Assembly (NCBI RefSeq): GCF_036016955.1
Contig: NZ_JAYWXI010000009.1
Coordinates: forward strand, 1 to 64,000
DNA length: 64,000 nt
Source: JAYWXI01 sp036016955
Lineage (GTDB): Bacteria > Bacteroidota > Bacteroidia > Flavobacteriales > Weeksellaceae
Reading direction: 5' to 3'
Shown here: positions 6,904 through 15,804 of the stretch, piece after piece
Position numbering within the stretch: position 1 is the stretch's first letter
Layout: each line of letters begins with the position of its first letter
Notes under the pieces: generated by a model
Seen by the model: only the letters and a program-made list of their open reading frames with translations
Databases searched by the model: none
What the model was told of the DNA's origin: nothing
Position numbers and translations under genes: made by a program

Positions 6904-9474
6904 TTAGAATGGATAACCGAAAGCGAAATTGAGGGTCGGTTTCAGCGGGTGCCATTGGCTGATGACCCAGCGCTGGCCGGAAGGCTGGTTAGGGTCGTGT
7001 ACTTTCCATGCGGCGTCCAGTCTTAGGGTGATGTAGGCGACATTGACGCGGAGGCCTAAACCTGCGCCGACTCCCATTTGAGACAGGAATCGGTTGAATT
7101 TGAACTGGTCTCCCATCCCGTGGTCTCTGAGGTTCCAAATGTTACCTGCATCGACGAAAGCGGCTCCTTCAAACATGGTGTTGAAAGGCATGCGGTATTC
7201 CAGATTTGTGGTTAGTTTTACGTTCCCCATCATGTAGGCTCGTATTCTTTGATCCAGTTGTGAATCGGCAGGGCCCAATCCGCCAAACACCCGCCATGCA
7301 CGGATATCGTTGGAGCCTCCGTTGAAGTAGGAACGGATGAAGGGCATGGTACTGGAGTTGCCGTAGGGAATTCCCACGCCGATGAATTGCCGAAAAACCA
7401 GCGTGTGTTTTCCATCAAAAAACTGGAGGTATTTTCGGACGTCGGCATCCATTTTTACGAATTGCGAATAAGGAATACCGAAAAGGGTTCTTTGGGTGTT
7501 GGTGGTGGCCAGTCCTTCTTGTTTCAGAGTTCGGGTAAAGAGGCTTAGGACGTTGCCTGCGGCTTCGATACGTCCGTTGAAATAGAACGGATTTAGGCGG
7601 TCTTTTCTTCCGATTTCGTTGTAGGTGAAATTGTAAATAACAGAGGAGACGATTGCGTCTTGGGTTTGGCGGTCTTTGTTGAATAGGGTTTGGACGAACG
7701 TATTGAAGAGATTGAGCGAGTTGCCCGAAAGCCCGTTTTGGTACGCTTGGTCGTTCATAATTATGGAAGAAACTTGGTCGGAAGAGACGGCTCCGTCTAA
7801 AAACTGCTGGTAAAGCGCCGGGGAATATTGTCGGAACATTTCGTTTCTTATTTCGCCTTCTCTTGGGAAGAATTCATAATAGCGGTCCTTGTTTTTGGTA
7901 AGGCTGAGCTGGGTGTTGAAAATGGACAAACGGTGGCTGACGACGTCGTTTACGTTGGCGTTGTAATTGAGTCCTGTATTGAAGGTGGTTCGTCCCAAAC
8001 CGATATTGTTTTGGATGTTGATTCCCAGGTTGATGTTAGAAGTTGGCGAGTACCGTTTGGGGATTAGTTTGTAGGATTTGAATGGCAGAAGGAGTCTGGG
8101 GAAACTCAGATTTCCTTGGGCGGAAAGCTCGTAAGCGAGTATCCTTTTGTCGATGTTTTTGGTGTTGACGACGCTACCGAAAGTTCCGGATAAACTTGTG
8201 GTAAGGTTTTCGGCGCCGCGGAAGATGTTGCGGCTGGTCAGGTCCACGGAGGGAGAAAGCCCGAGATTGAGGATTTGCGAATAGTTTAAGTCGGTTGCTA
8301 TTCTCAATTCGTATTTGGGGAGAGGGGCAAGGAAGTAAGACACGTCGACGATGCTGTCGCTGCCCTTTCGGAAGTCTTCCTGATAGTTGATGAGGTTAAA
8401 ATTGTTCATCGCCGAAATGTTTCTTTTCGAGAGATCTAAATTTCGTTGCCGGTAGATTTCTCCTGGAGAAAGAATGATGGGACGCCAGAGAGCACCTGTT
8501 TTGTACTGGTGATCCAGTTTATGGAAGGTGATTCCCCGAAGAGAATCTTTTTCGGTTTCCAAAGAGTCGGAAAGTTTTTCGAGGACGTAAACGTTGATGG
8601 CGCCAATGGTCGCCCTTTTGAATCGCCCTTGGGCGGAATCTTTTTTGATTTCCAAAATCAGGGGGACGTTTTTTCTGCTGTTGAGGGTGTCGGCGGTAAA
8701 ATAAACCTCTTCGTTATTTGCGTTGAAACGGTAATAGCCGTGCCCTCGCATCTGTTGGTTGATTCTTGCCACTTCTTTTTCGAGTTTGGTTTGGTCCAAT
8801 ACATCGCCGCTCAGAATATGGCTTTTCCGATAATCTTCTTCGTAGAGGCGTTTGATTTCGGGGTCGGGGATGTCGTAATAGTAGTCTGAGATGAGGGTTG
8901 GGGTGTTTTCGTGAACGGTGTAATGAACGGTTGCTTTTTTACTGGCGGAATCGGTTAAGGCTTGGTGTGTTACTTCGGCATCCCAAAAACCACGGTATAC
9001 CAGTCTTTTCCGTATGTTGTCGGCGCTGGTTTTCGATCGGCTTTGGTCCAGTATGACGGGCGGTTCGCCAATGGTATGGAAAAATCGGGAGAGAAAGAGG
9101 TTTTTACCGAGATCTTCCTTCATGTTGTATTTAAGGAAAAGGGAATCTCGGAGTTTTTGGTTTCTGATTTCGGAGGGATAGGTCATGTACTCCGAAAGCA
9201 GGGTGTCGTATTTCGGATTGGCCATATTGTAGAGGCCTAAACGCAGAGGGAAGAGGAAGAGAAATTTTCGGTTGGGTTTTTGGTTTACGTAATTGGGGAG
9301 TTCGTCTTTGTGGCTTTTTCCGTTTTCGAAATCGAAGACGTTTCGGGTGAGAAGAAACTCGCCTTCGGGTACTTTTTGGGTGGTGCTGCAGGCGTAGAGG
9401 AATACGGTAAGAGTTGCAACAGAAAAAAATATGTGATACTTTTGGAAATATTTCTTGAAATGATTACCGCTCAT
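6904..9474 (-). CDS. tamL: TamL-type outer membrane lipoprotein of the BamA/Omp85 superfamily
   Basis: This 856-residue protein starts with a lipoprotein signal ending LYACS. A POTRA-like region then covers roughly residues 150-300, and the C-terminal beta-barrel ends in Phe. The barrel has the Omp85 family pattern: FNGGSNDIRAWRVFGGLGP (a VRGY/F-like motif), LTTNLEYR, AFVDAGNIW, and a final LNFAFGYPF. TamL is the lipid-anchored BamA-like partner of TamB in Bacteroidetes, thought to help assemble outer membrane or surface proteins. No tamB is adjacent here. Its start overlaps the divergent methyltransferase start by 15 bases. Confidence 0.88.
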   Translation of the reverse strand: MSGNHFKKYFQKYHIFFSVATLTVFLYACSTTQKVPEGEFLLTRNVFDFENGKSHKDELPNYVNQKPNRKFLFLFPLRLGLYNMANPKYDTLLSEYMTYPSEIRNQKLRDSLFLKYNMKEDLGKNLFLSRFFHTIGEPPVILDQSRSKTSADNIRKRLVYRGFWDAEVTHQALTDSASKKATVHYTVHENTPTLISDYYYDIPDPEIKRLYEEDYRKSHILSGDVLDQTKLEKEVARINQQMRGHGYYRFNANNEEVYFTADTLNSRKNVPLILEIKKDSAQGRFKRATIGAINVYVLEKLSDSLETEKDSLRGITFHKLDHQYKTGALWRPIILSPGEIYRQRNLDLSKRNISAMNNFNLINYQEDFRKGSDSIVDVSYFLAPLPKYELRIATDLNYSQILNLGLSPSVDLTSRNIFRGAENLTTSLSGTFGSVVNTKNIDKRILAYELSAQGNLSFPRLLLPFKSYKLIPKRYSPTSNINLGINIQNNIGLGRTTFNTGLNYNANVNDVVSHRLSIFNTQLSLTKNKDRYYEFFPREGEIRNEMFRQYSPALYQQFLDGAVSSDQVSSIIMNDQAYQNGLSGNSLNLFNTFVQTLFNKDRQTQDAIVSSVIYNFTYNEIGRKDRLNPFYFNGRIEAAGNVLSLFTRTLKQEGLATTNTQRTLFGIPYSQFVKMDADVRKYLQFFDGKHTLVFRQFIGVGIPYGNSSTMPFIRSYFNGGSNDIRAWRVFGGLGPADSQLDQRIRAYMMGNVKLTTNLEYRMPFNTMFEGAAFVDAGNIWNLRDHGMGDQFKFNRFLSQMGVGAGLGLRVNVAYITLRLDAAWKVHDPNQPSGQRWVISQWHPLKPTLNFAFGYPF

Positions 9475-10194
9475 AAAGTAAAAATTATACAGTCTTTAGA
9501 TAAAAAGAAGTTCAGGCAAAAATACAACTTGTTTTTAGTTGAAGGGAACAAAATCATACGCGAATTATATTCTTCTAACTACAAAGTGGCCGAAATATTT
9601 TCCACCGATTGCACACATGAGGATCTTTCGGGGTTTTCGGCTTCGCTTTTGGAGTCGGTTTCGGCTTCGGAATTGAAGAAAATTAGTTTTTTGCAGCATC
9701 CTAAGGATTCTTTGGCGGTGTGTGAATTGCCTGCGTCTTTGCCTCCGAAAGATTGTGCTTTCAATTTGGTGCTGGACGGGATTCAGGATCCGGGGAATTT
9801 GGGGACGCTTATTCGCCTGGCGGATTGGTTCGGTATTGAGCAGGTGGTTTGCAGCGAAGATACGGTGGATGTTTACAACCCGAAAGTCATACAGGCCAGT
9901 ATGGGGTCGTTTACTCGGGTTAATGTGGCTTATTGCCATTTGGAAACTTTCCTCAAAGATTCGCCTAATCGAGCGGTAGGTACAGACATGCAGGGGGATA
10001 ATATCTACCACTACGAGTTTCCTCGAAACTTAAATTTAGTGATGGGCAATGAAGGGAATGGAATCAGACCCGGTACGGAAGCGTGTTTGGACGATGTGGT
10101 GTCGATTCCTCGTTTTGGGGCTCACCGCTCTACCGAGAGTCTTAATGTTTCGGTGGCGGCGGCCATTATTTTGGGGCAGTGTTTTTCAAAATAA
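9460..10194 (+). CDS. TrmH/SpoU-family RNA 2'-O-methyltransferase
   Basis: This 244-residue SPOUT methyltransferase, predicted to methylate ribose 2'-O in rRNA or tRNA from SAM, has an N-terminal substrate-binding domain with KKFRQKYNLFLVEGNKII. The trefoil-knot signatures follow: LDGIQDPGNLGTLIRLADWF (motif 1), LVMGNEGNGI (motif 2) and IPRFGAHRSTESLNVSVAAA (motif 3, here AHRSTESLNVS). The frame is open further upstream to 9280, but that part is antisense to tamL. The ATG at 9460 gives the family-typical start. A terminator follows. Confidence 0.9.
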   Translation: MITAHKVKIIQSLDKKKFRQKYNLFLVEGNKIIRELYSSNYKVAEIFSTDCTHEDLSGFSASLLESVSASELKKISFLQHPKDSLAVCELPASLPPKDCAFNLVLDGIQDPGNLGTLIRLADWFGIEQVVCSEDTVDVYNPKVIQASMGSFTRVNVAYCHLETFLKDSPNRAVGTDMQGDNIYHYEFPRNLNLVMGNEGNGIRPGTEACLDDVVSIPRFGAHRSTESLNVSVAAAIILGQCFSK

Positions 10195-10236
10195 AACACG
10201 GCTTAACACAAAGTTAAACCGTGTGGCTTTTTTTTT
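10195..10236 (+). terminator. Rho-independent terminator after the RNA methyltransferase gene
   Basis: A stem of ACACGGCTTAAC with GTTAAACCGTGT around a short A-rich loop is followed by a run of nine T on the + strand. Confidence 0.8.
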
Positions 10237-10242
10237 GTTTTT

Positions 10243-10728
10243 TTAAATCAACTTTTTGATGCTGGAGAGGCTCTTTTGCGTTTGATAGCTTTCGAGACGG
10301 CTTCGCAGTACCCTTAGGGCTACGGGCAGAAAATAGACTAATGCCAAGCCGAGGGCTTTTTTCTTCCAACTTGAACTTTTCAAATTCTTTTTTGCAATAT
10401 TGCTTACGAGGGCGGCGCTGCCTAATTTCAGGGTGGTTTCGAGGATGCCGCCGGAAAGCCCGGAATGGTCAAACGAAACAATGCTTTTCTTGTTTCTGCC
10501 GCTCAGGACGTTGCCTAATCCCTTAACGATGGAGCCGGTTTTTAGCGCAAGCTGATTGGAACCGTCTTCGGAAGTTTTCTCGGATAGAAATTGGTCGGTG
10601 AACCCATTGGTTAGCAGGCTGAGGCTCTCTTTTTTGTTTTCAAAGGTCAGGAGGGATTCCATTTCGGCAACCTCTTTTTGAAGTTGAGCTTTTCTGTTTC
10701 GTAAATCTTTTAAGGTATTTTGTTTCAT
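10243..10728 (-). CDS. Hypothetical protein, envelope stress group
   Basis: This 161-residue protein has an N-terminal coiled-coil stretch (LRNRKAQLQKEVAEMESLL). A central Gly/Leu-rich part follows, and a C-terminal hydrophobic segment (LGLALVYFLPVALRVL) is flanked by Lys/Arg, suggesting a single membrane anchor. It is third in a row with a YtxH-domain protein and a holin-like protein. I remember this trio from Flavobacteriia but know of no function. The spacing of 13 bases to the upstream gene indicates one transcript. Confidence 0.7.
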   Translation of the reverse strand: MKQNTLKDLRNRKAQLQKEVAEMESLLTFENKKESLSLLTNGFTDQFLSEKTSEDGSNQLALKTGSIVKGLGNVLSGRNKKSIVSFDHSGLSGGILETTLKLGSAALVSNIAKKNLKSSSWKKKALGLALVYFLPVALRVLRSRLESYQTQKSLSSIKKLI

Positions 10729-10741
10729 TTTTCCAGGCTTT

Positions 10742-11050
10742 TTATCCGTTTAGGGCTTTTACAATCAGATTGGCAACCATGCTTTTTACCGAGCGTTTCA
10801 GCATCAGAAGCAAAAGCGTTAGTAGAAAGTAGAATCCGGCCACAATAAGTACGCCGTAGCCGTAGTTGCCCAAAAGCGAGCCGATCCACAATCCCAAGCC
10901 AATGTTTAGTAGGATTACAAAGAAAACCAAAACGAAGGCCAAAATAAGTAGGAAAGCCAGCGCACCGACTCCCATAGCGGATTTTTCGGTGGCTTCTAAT
11001 TTTAGTAATTCTAATCTTTTGGAAAGGTAGTCTTTTGTAAGGTTTAGCAT
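10742..11050 (-). CDS. Phage-holin-III-like (DUF1469) membrane protein
   Basis: This 102-residue protein has an amphipathic N-terminus (KDYLSKRLELLKLEATEKSA), then two long hydrophobic helices (about residues 27-55 and 60-85), the layout of the holin superfamily III/DUF1469. Despite the name, chromosomal members beside YtxH proteins are not phage lysis genes and are probably envelope or stress proteins. No phage genes are nearby. Confidence 0.75.
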   Translation of the reverse strand: MLNLTKDYLSKRLELLKLEATEKSAMGVGALAFLLILAFVLVFFVILLNIGLGLWIGSLLGNYGYGVLIVAGFYFLLTLLLLMLKRSVKSMVANLIVKALNG

Positions 11051-11085
11051 TGGTTTTTGTTTTTGGTCGTGAAGGGTTCTATTAA

Positions 11086-11121
11086 AAAAGGGAAACCTCA
11101 GTAATTATCAGTTTCCCTTTT
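11086..11121 (-). terminator. Terminator-like hairpin between the YtxH and holin-like genes
   Basis: AAAAGGGAAAC (11086-11096) pairs with GTTTCCCTTTT (11111-11121). On the minus strand this is followed by T residues. It probably gives extra YtxH transcript relative to the downstream genes. Confidence 0.65.
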
Positions 11122-11143
11122 ATAGTAAAGTCGTACAGGGGAT

Positions 11144-11521
11144 TTATTTTAGTCCGTCCAATTCGGTTTCGATGTCTTTGGAAACCTCGGCTACGGTGTC
11201 AGCCGCTTTGTTTTTATACTTGTCGTATCCTTCTTTCACGGACGATGCCACTCTGTCGGCAGTGTCTTTTACTTGGGAAGAAAGTTGGTCGTAGTGGCCT
11301 TTTACTTTTTCGGATACTTGTTGGTATTGGTCTTTTACTTTTTCTGCGGTTTTTTCGTATTCGTCCTTGGCTTTGTCGGCAAGTTCATCCGCTTTGCATT
11401 TGATTTTTTTTCGGGTTTCTTTGCCTTCTTCCGGAGCATAAAGCATTCCTAGAACAACGCCGGCAGCAGCACCGGCCAACAAGCCTGCCAATACGGCAGC
11501 GGTATTTCCTTTTCTTGACAT
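11144..11521 (-). CDS. YtxH-domain protein
   Basis: This 125-residue protein has an N-terminal membrane segment rich in Gly and Ala (AAVLAGLLAGAAAGVVLGML) followed by YAPEEGKETRKKI, the YtxH signature. A long charged helical tail then runs with repeated KVKDQY/KVKGHYDQ-like units, resembling LEA or apolipoprotein-like coiled repeats. YtxH proteins are generally stress-induced. It leads the three-gene group and a hairpin follows it. Confidence 0.82.
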   Translation of the reverse strand: MSRKGNTAAVLAGLLAGAAAGVVLGMLYAPEEGKETRKKIKCKADELADKAKDEYEKTAEKVKDQYQQVSEKVKGHYDQLSSQVKDTADRVASSVKEGYDKYKNKAADTVAEVSKDIETELDGLK

Positions 11522-11644
11522 TTCTTATCTTTTTTTAATGATTAATACTGTATTTTATTGTTCAGTAAAATTACAATAAAAATGCCAATTGCGGTTGACT
11601 TTACTCCTAAAATAGTGTTAAAATGGAAATTTTGATAGTTTTCC

Positions 11645-12340
11645 TTACAATTGTACAACCTCCGGTGGGGTAAGGTAGGACAGTAGGAGTTCTATTGTTT
11701 CTTCTTTTGAGAGCAAACTGTTGTCGATCAGGATGGCGTCGTCGGCTTGTTTTAGCGGGGCTATTTCTCTCTGACTGTCAATGCGGTCGCGCTCGATGAG
11801 ATTTTTTTTCACTGTTTCGGCGTCGATGGATTCTCCCATGGTCAACAGTTCAAGATGGCGTCTTTTGGTTCGCTCTTCCACACTGGCGGTAAGGAAAAAT
11901 TTGTAGTCGGCATTAGGCAGAACGACGGTACCGATATCTCTTCCGTCCATAACGACTCCGTGGTGTTTGGCCATGCGGCGTTGGGTGTCCAAAAGGAAAT
12001 GGCGTACTTCGGGCTGTTTTGCAATGAAGCTAACATGATCGGCAATTTCGGATTTTCGGATTTCTTGGGAGATGTCTTGGCCATTGAGGGTGAGACGAAG
12101 GGTTTGGTTTTGCTCCGAAAATTCAAGCGATAGGTTCTCCAATTCTTTAAAGAGTTGATTCAGGTCAATAGAGCCGTCATTTTTTTTACAGTTTTTCAAG
12201 GCGTAATAGGTAACGCCGCGGTAAAGTGCGCCGGTGTCGATGTGGATGAGTCCCAGCCGCTGAGCGATAATTTTAGAAATCGAGCTTTTTCCTGTGGAGG
12301 AATAGCCGTCGATGGCGATAACGGGTTGTTTTTTCATCAT
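11645..12340 (-). CDS. cmk: Cytidylate kinase
   Basis: This 231-residue cytosolic (d)CMP kinase transfers phosphate from ATP to CMP or dCMP. It has the P-loop IDGYSSTGKSS, the CMP-binding DTGALYRG, DGRDIGTVV, and the lid-like RTKRRHLEL region. Length is typical. It lies immediately downstream of porQ (6 bases), a linkage I remember from Flavobacteriia. A second in-frame ATG is one codon in. Confidence 0.95.
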   Translation of the reverse strand: MMKKQPVIAIDGYSSTGKSSISKIIAQRLGLIHIDTGALYRGVTYYALKNCKKNDGSIDLNQLFKELENLSLEFSEQNQTLRLTLNGQDISQEIRKSEIADHVSFIAKQPEVRHFLLDTQRRMAKHHGVVMDGRDIGTVVLPNADYKFFLTASVEERTKRRHLELLTMGESIDAETVKKNLIERDRIDSQREIAPLKQADDAILIDNSLLSKEETIELLLSYLTPPEVVQL

Positions 12341-12346
12341 GATTTT

Positions 12347-13348
12347 TTATCTTCTGTATCCGCTTAGTTCTGTTAGGTCCATGGTGAGTCCAATCATATT
12401 AACGTTTGATGCGCTATGGTAGCGTACGTGGGCATAATCGAAACGAAAGGAAGCTATTTTGATGCCGAATCCAGCCGAAAGACCTGCGAAACTGCGTTGG
12501 TCTACTATGGCGAGCTCTGTTCCTCTTTTGACGTTGTATCCCAAACGAAGGTTAAAGGATTCTTCTGGGAAGAGTTCGGCTCCGATGGAAAAATGATCCA
12601 TGAGTTTTCTTCCAAACTTTGTTTTCTGTCCGGTGTTATCGTATTCGGAAGAGATGTTAAAGCGTTGGAGGTTGTGTGCGGTTACGGAAATCGCTAACGG
12701 AATATGCTCCAAAATTTTGGTATAGCCTAGGTCAATCCTGAAAGGAAGTTTTTCCCTCTCGCCATTGTAGGTTTTTATCTGGTAGCCGAAATTGCGAACC
12801 ACCAAAGCGACGGTTTCTTTCTGTTTTTGAACGTGGTAGGTCAGAGCACCGGTGCCGGTAATGGCTGCGGAAGTGTAGTGGTCGATTCTGGAACTTACCA
12901 CTCCTATGTTTCCACCAATGGTCCAATCGTCCTCAAATTGATAAGCGTAACCGATGCCGAGGGAAGCGTCCATGGCAGAAAATTCGCCGTTAACTTCGGC
13001 AAAGGCGTCGGTTCGGGGCATGCTGCCGTAATCCATGTAACGGGCATGGGCTGCTATGAGGTGGCCGTTTCCGAGATCTTTGGCGTAGCTGATGGTGCCG
13101 TATTTCGTGTCGGCAAGAAACGCAGCATAATTTACGGAGAGTCGGTTTTCCATGGCCTGATGCAGCAGGGAGGGGTTAACCATTGCAAAGTTTACGTCAT
13201 GATCCCTTACGGTGATCGCATCGCCTCCCAAGGCCGCTTGTCTAGCAGATACGGGCAGGTTGAGGAACGGGTAGACGTTGGCTCCGTTTTGGGCTAAGCA
13301 AAACGAGCCTATTCCTACGGACAATATGGCAATGGTCTTTCGAATCAT
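12347..13348 (-). CDS. porQ: Type IX secretion system protein PorQ
   Basis: This 333-residue protein has a signal peptide ending GSFCLAQ. The FadL/PorV-like beta-barrel starts with YPFLNLPVSARQAALGG, the motif shared by PorV and PorQ. PorQ acts in the T9SS with PorU, PorV and PorZ at the outer membrane surface and is needed for A-LPS attachment in Porphyromonas. Its presence, with the T9SS tail on the leucine-rich-repeat protein at 57903, says this organism exports cargo through T9SS. It is upstream of cmk in one transcript. Confidence 0.88.
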   Translation of the reverse strand: MIRKTIAILSVGIGSFCLAQNGANVYPFLNLPVSARQAALGGDAITVRDHDVNFAMVNPSLLHQAMENRLSVNYAAFLADTKYGTISYAKDLGNGHLIAAHARYMDYGSMPRTDAFAEVNGEFSAMDASLGIGYAYQFEDDWTIGGNIGVVSSRIDHYTSAAITGTGALTYHVQKQKETVALVVRNFGYQIKTYNGEREKLPFRIDLGYTKILEHIPLAISVTAHNLQRFNISSEYDNTGQKTKFGRKLMDHFSIGAELFPEESFNLRLGYNVKRGTELAIVDQRSFAGLSAGFGIKIASFRFDYAHVRYHSASNVNMIGLTMDLTELSGYRR

Positions 13349-13465
13349 AACTGGCCTGCAAAAATAACTTATTTGGATGGGGTAAAAAAACGCAAAGGCG
13401 TTTATTTCTGTAAACGAGTTTATTCACATTTCATTATATTTGCATAACCAAAATTAAATGTAAAA

Positions 13466-14170
13466 ATGAAATATAAAAGAATCCTTCTGAAGCTCAGCGG
13501 CGAGGCCCTGATGGGAAATCAGCAATACGGTATTGATAACCAGCGTTTGCAGGAGTATGCCAAGGAAATAAAAAAAGTGGTGGACGAAGGATGCCAGGTG
13601 GCGATAGTCATCGGGGGAGGAAATATCTTTCGTGGTCTTACGGGGGCTGCTAACGGGATGGATCGTGTGCAGGGGGATTATATGGGAATGTTAGCCACTG
13701 TGATCAACGGTATGGCACTGCAGGGGGCTTTGGAAAACATGGGAGTGTACACCCGTTTGCAAAGCGCCATTGAGATGGATAAAGTCGCGGAACCTTTTAT
13801 CAAAAGACGGGCTACGCGCCATCTTGAAAAAGGGCGAGTGGTGATTTTCGGCGCGGGAACGGGGAATCCTTACTTTACGACTGATACGGCAGCGACGCTT
13901 CGTGCCATTGAAATTGGAGCGGATGTGATCCTTAAGGGAACGCGTGTGGATGGTATTTACGATAGCGATCCCGAGAAAAATGCCGGTGCGGTAAAATTCA
14001 ATTCGCTTTCATTCGATGAGGTTTTTGAAAAGAATTTGAAAGTGATGGACATGACGGCTTTTACGCTGAGTCATGAAAATAAACTGCCTATCATTGTGTT
14101 CGATATGAATAAAGAAGGTAATCTTTTGAAAATCGTTCAAGGGGAGCAGGTGGGAACGTTGGTTAACTAA
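13466..14170 (+). CDS. pyrH: UMP kinase
   Basis: This 234-residue bacterial UMP kinase of the amino-acid kinase fold phosphorylates UMP to UDP and acts as a hexamer. Visible are RILLKLSGEAL at the N-terminus, IVIGGGNIFRG, the uridine-binding DYMGMLATVIN, and GTGNPYFTTDTAA. It is divergent from porQ and is followed after 57 bases by frr, the usual pyrH-frr pairing. Confidence 0.97.
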   Translation: MKYKRILLKLSGEALMGNQQYGIDNQRLQEYAKEIKKVVDEGCQVAIVIGGGNIFRGLTGAANGMDRVQGDYMGMLATVINGMALQGALENMGVYTRLQSAIEMDKVAEPFIKRRATRHLEKGRVVIFGAGTGNPYFTTDTAATLRAIEIGADVILKGTRVDGIYDSDPEKNAGAVKFNSLSFDEVFEKNLKVMDMTAFTLSHENKLPIIVFDMNKEGNLLKIVQGEQVGTLVN

Positions 14171-14227
14171 AGATTTCTCGAAATAGTCCAATTTTAGATG
14201 TGTAACTTATCAAATTATCAATATATA

Positions 14228-14782
14228 ATGGAAGAATTAGATGTAATAATAGACACGGTAAAGCAGGAAATGGATGCAGCAATTCGTCACTTGGATCATG
14301 CTTTTCAGAAAATTCGTGCGGGGCGTGCGTCAACCACGATGGTTCAGGATGTGATGGTGGAGTATTATGGTTCTCTGACTCCGATTAACCAGGTGGCGAA
14401 TGTATCGGTTCCGGATGCCATGACCATTTCCATTCAGCCTTGGGATCGCACGGCGATTAATGCCATCGAAAAAGCGATTATCAATTCTAATCTTGGTTTT
14501 GCACCTTCCAATAATGGTGACACGATCATTTTGAATGTTCCGCCTCTTACGGAGGAACGTCGTCGGGATTTGGCAAAACAAGCGAAAGCGGAGGGGGATA
14601 ACACGAAAGTGACGGTGCGTAACGCACGGCAAGACGGAATGAAGGAATTAAAGAAGTTGGATGGGGTGTCGGAAGACCTTATTAAAAATGCCGAAGCGGA
14701 TATTCAGGCGCTAACGGATCAGTACGTGAAAACCATTGACGAACATGTTAAGGCTAAGGAAGCCGATATTATGAAAGTCTAG
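14228..14782 (+). CDS. frr: Ribosome recycling factor
   Basis: This 184-residue factor splits post-termination ribosomes together with EF-G. It has the typical IRAGRAS motif, the YYGS-TPINQVANVSVPD loop, and NVPPLTEERRRDL. The frame is open ten codons upstream to 14198, but the ATG at 14228 (MEELDVIIDTVKQEM) gives the normal length of about 184. A strong terminator follows. Confidence 0.97.
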   Translation: MEELDVIIDTVKQEMDAAIRHLDHAFQKIRAGRASTTMVQDVMVEYYGSLTPINQVANVSVPDAMTISIQPWDRTAINAIEKAIINSNLGFAPSNNGDTIILNVPPLTEERRRDLAKQAKAEGDNTKVTVRNARQDGMKELKKLDGVSEDLIKNAEADIQALTDQYVKTIDEHVKAKEADIMKV

Positions 14783-14811
14783 TTTTGTTTTCGACGATAC
14801 CTACGGCTAAG

Positions 14812-14843
14812 GCCTTTCTGCGGGTTGCAGAAAGGCTTTTTTA
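14812..14843 (+). terminator. Rho-independent terminator after frr
   Basis: AAGGCCTTTCTGC and GCAGAAAGGCTT form a long stem with a GGGTT loop, followed by six T. Confidence 0.88.
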
Positions 14844-14871
14844 TGGTGTGTTTTAAGGGGTGAGATTGTTG

Positions 14872-14904
14872 ATTATCCACAAAAACGTTTATTTTGTGGA
14901 TAAT
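14872..14904. promoter_or_regulatory. Palindrome containing two convergent perfect DnaA boxes upstream of parA
   Basis: TTATCCACA at 14873-14881 and its reverse complement TGTGGATAA at 14895-14903 both match the DnaA box consensus TTATNCACA exactly. Together with flanking bases they form 13-bp arms around the 7-base loop ACGTTTA, followed by seven T. It could be a DnaA-regulated site for parAB, or simply a second terminator. Only 110 bases separate it from the parA start. Confidence 0.45.
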
Positions 14905-15012
14905 TTTTTTAAAGGCTAATTTTTTGATTTTTAGTGTTTTATTTGTTTTTTGTGCTTCGGGAGTCTTCCTTACTTTGTAAAAAAGTGTATTTTTGGGGAT
15001 TAAAATCAAATT

Positions 15013-15804
15013 ATGGCTAAAATCATTGGGGTTGCCAATCAGAAAGGAGGGGTAGGTAAGACTACCACGGCGGTAAATCTGGCTGCAGCTTTGGGCGTGC
15101 TGGAGAAGAAAATTCTTCTTATCGATGCGGATCCGCAGGCTAATGCGACGTCCGGCCTTGGGGTAGAAGAGGTTCAGTACAGCACGTATAACCTTTTGGA
15201 ACACAGTGTGGATGTGGAGCGGTGTATTCAGAAAACGACATCGCCTAATTTGGATATCGTGCCTTCGCATATTGATTTGGTGGCGGCGGAGATTGAGTTG
15301 GTGGATCGCGAGAATAGGGAGTATATGCTCAAAAACGCTTTGGAGAGTGTGAGGGACCGCTACGATTATATCATTATTGATTGTGCACCTAGTTTGGGTC
15401 TGATAACGGTTAATGCGCTTACGGCGGCGGATGCGGTGATTATTCCGATTCAGTGCGAGTATTTTGCGTTGGAAGGTTTGGGTAAGTTGCTCAATACCAT
15501 TAAGAACGTTCAGAAAATTCATAACCCCGATTTGGATATAGAAGGGCTTTTGCTGACGATGTATGATGGGCGGCTTAGGCTTTCCAATCAGGTGGTGGAA
15601 GAGGTGAATATGCACTTTCCCGAGATGGTTTTTGAAACCATTATCAATCGGAACGTACGCCTGAGTGAGGCGCCTAGTTTTGGGGAGAGTATTTTGATGT
15701 ACGATGCGGAGAGCAAGGGGGCGGTTCAGTACATCCAACTGGCGGAAGAAGTGCTTTTGAAAAATCAATCTAAACCGATAAAAACCGAACAAGTTGAAAG
15801 ATAA
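15013..15804 (+). CDS. parA: Chromosome partitioning ATPase ParA (Soj)
   Basis: This 263-residue deviant Walker-type ATPase has its P-loop in NQKGGVGKTTTAVNLA (residues about 9-24), LLIDADPQANAT (Walker A'), and IIIDCAPSLGLI (Walker B). The short N-terminus without a helix-turn-helix is typical of chromosomal ParA/Soj. It works with ParB bound at parS to segregate the origin. It overlaps parB by 11 bases. No recognisable parS 16-mer was spotted nearby by eye. Confidence 0.96.
   Translation: MAKIIGVANQKGGVGKTTTAVNLAAALGVLEKKILLIDADPQANATSGLGVEEVQYSTYNLLEHSVDVERCIQKTTSPNLDIVPSHIDLVAAEIELVDRENREYMLKNALESVRDRYDYIIIDCAPSLGLITVNALTAADAVIIPIQCEYFALEGLGKLLNTIKNVQKIHNPDLDIEGLLLTMYDGRLRLSNQVVEEVNMHFPEMVFETIINRNVRLSEAPSFGESILMYDAESKGAVQYIQLAEEVLLKNQSKPIKTEQVER

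Noticed and set aside
9280..9459. Longer N-terminus for the RNA methyltransferase
   Set aside because: This part is antisense to tamL coding sequence. The conserved family start begins at 9460.
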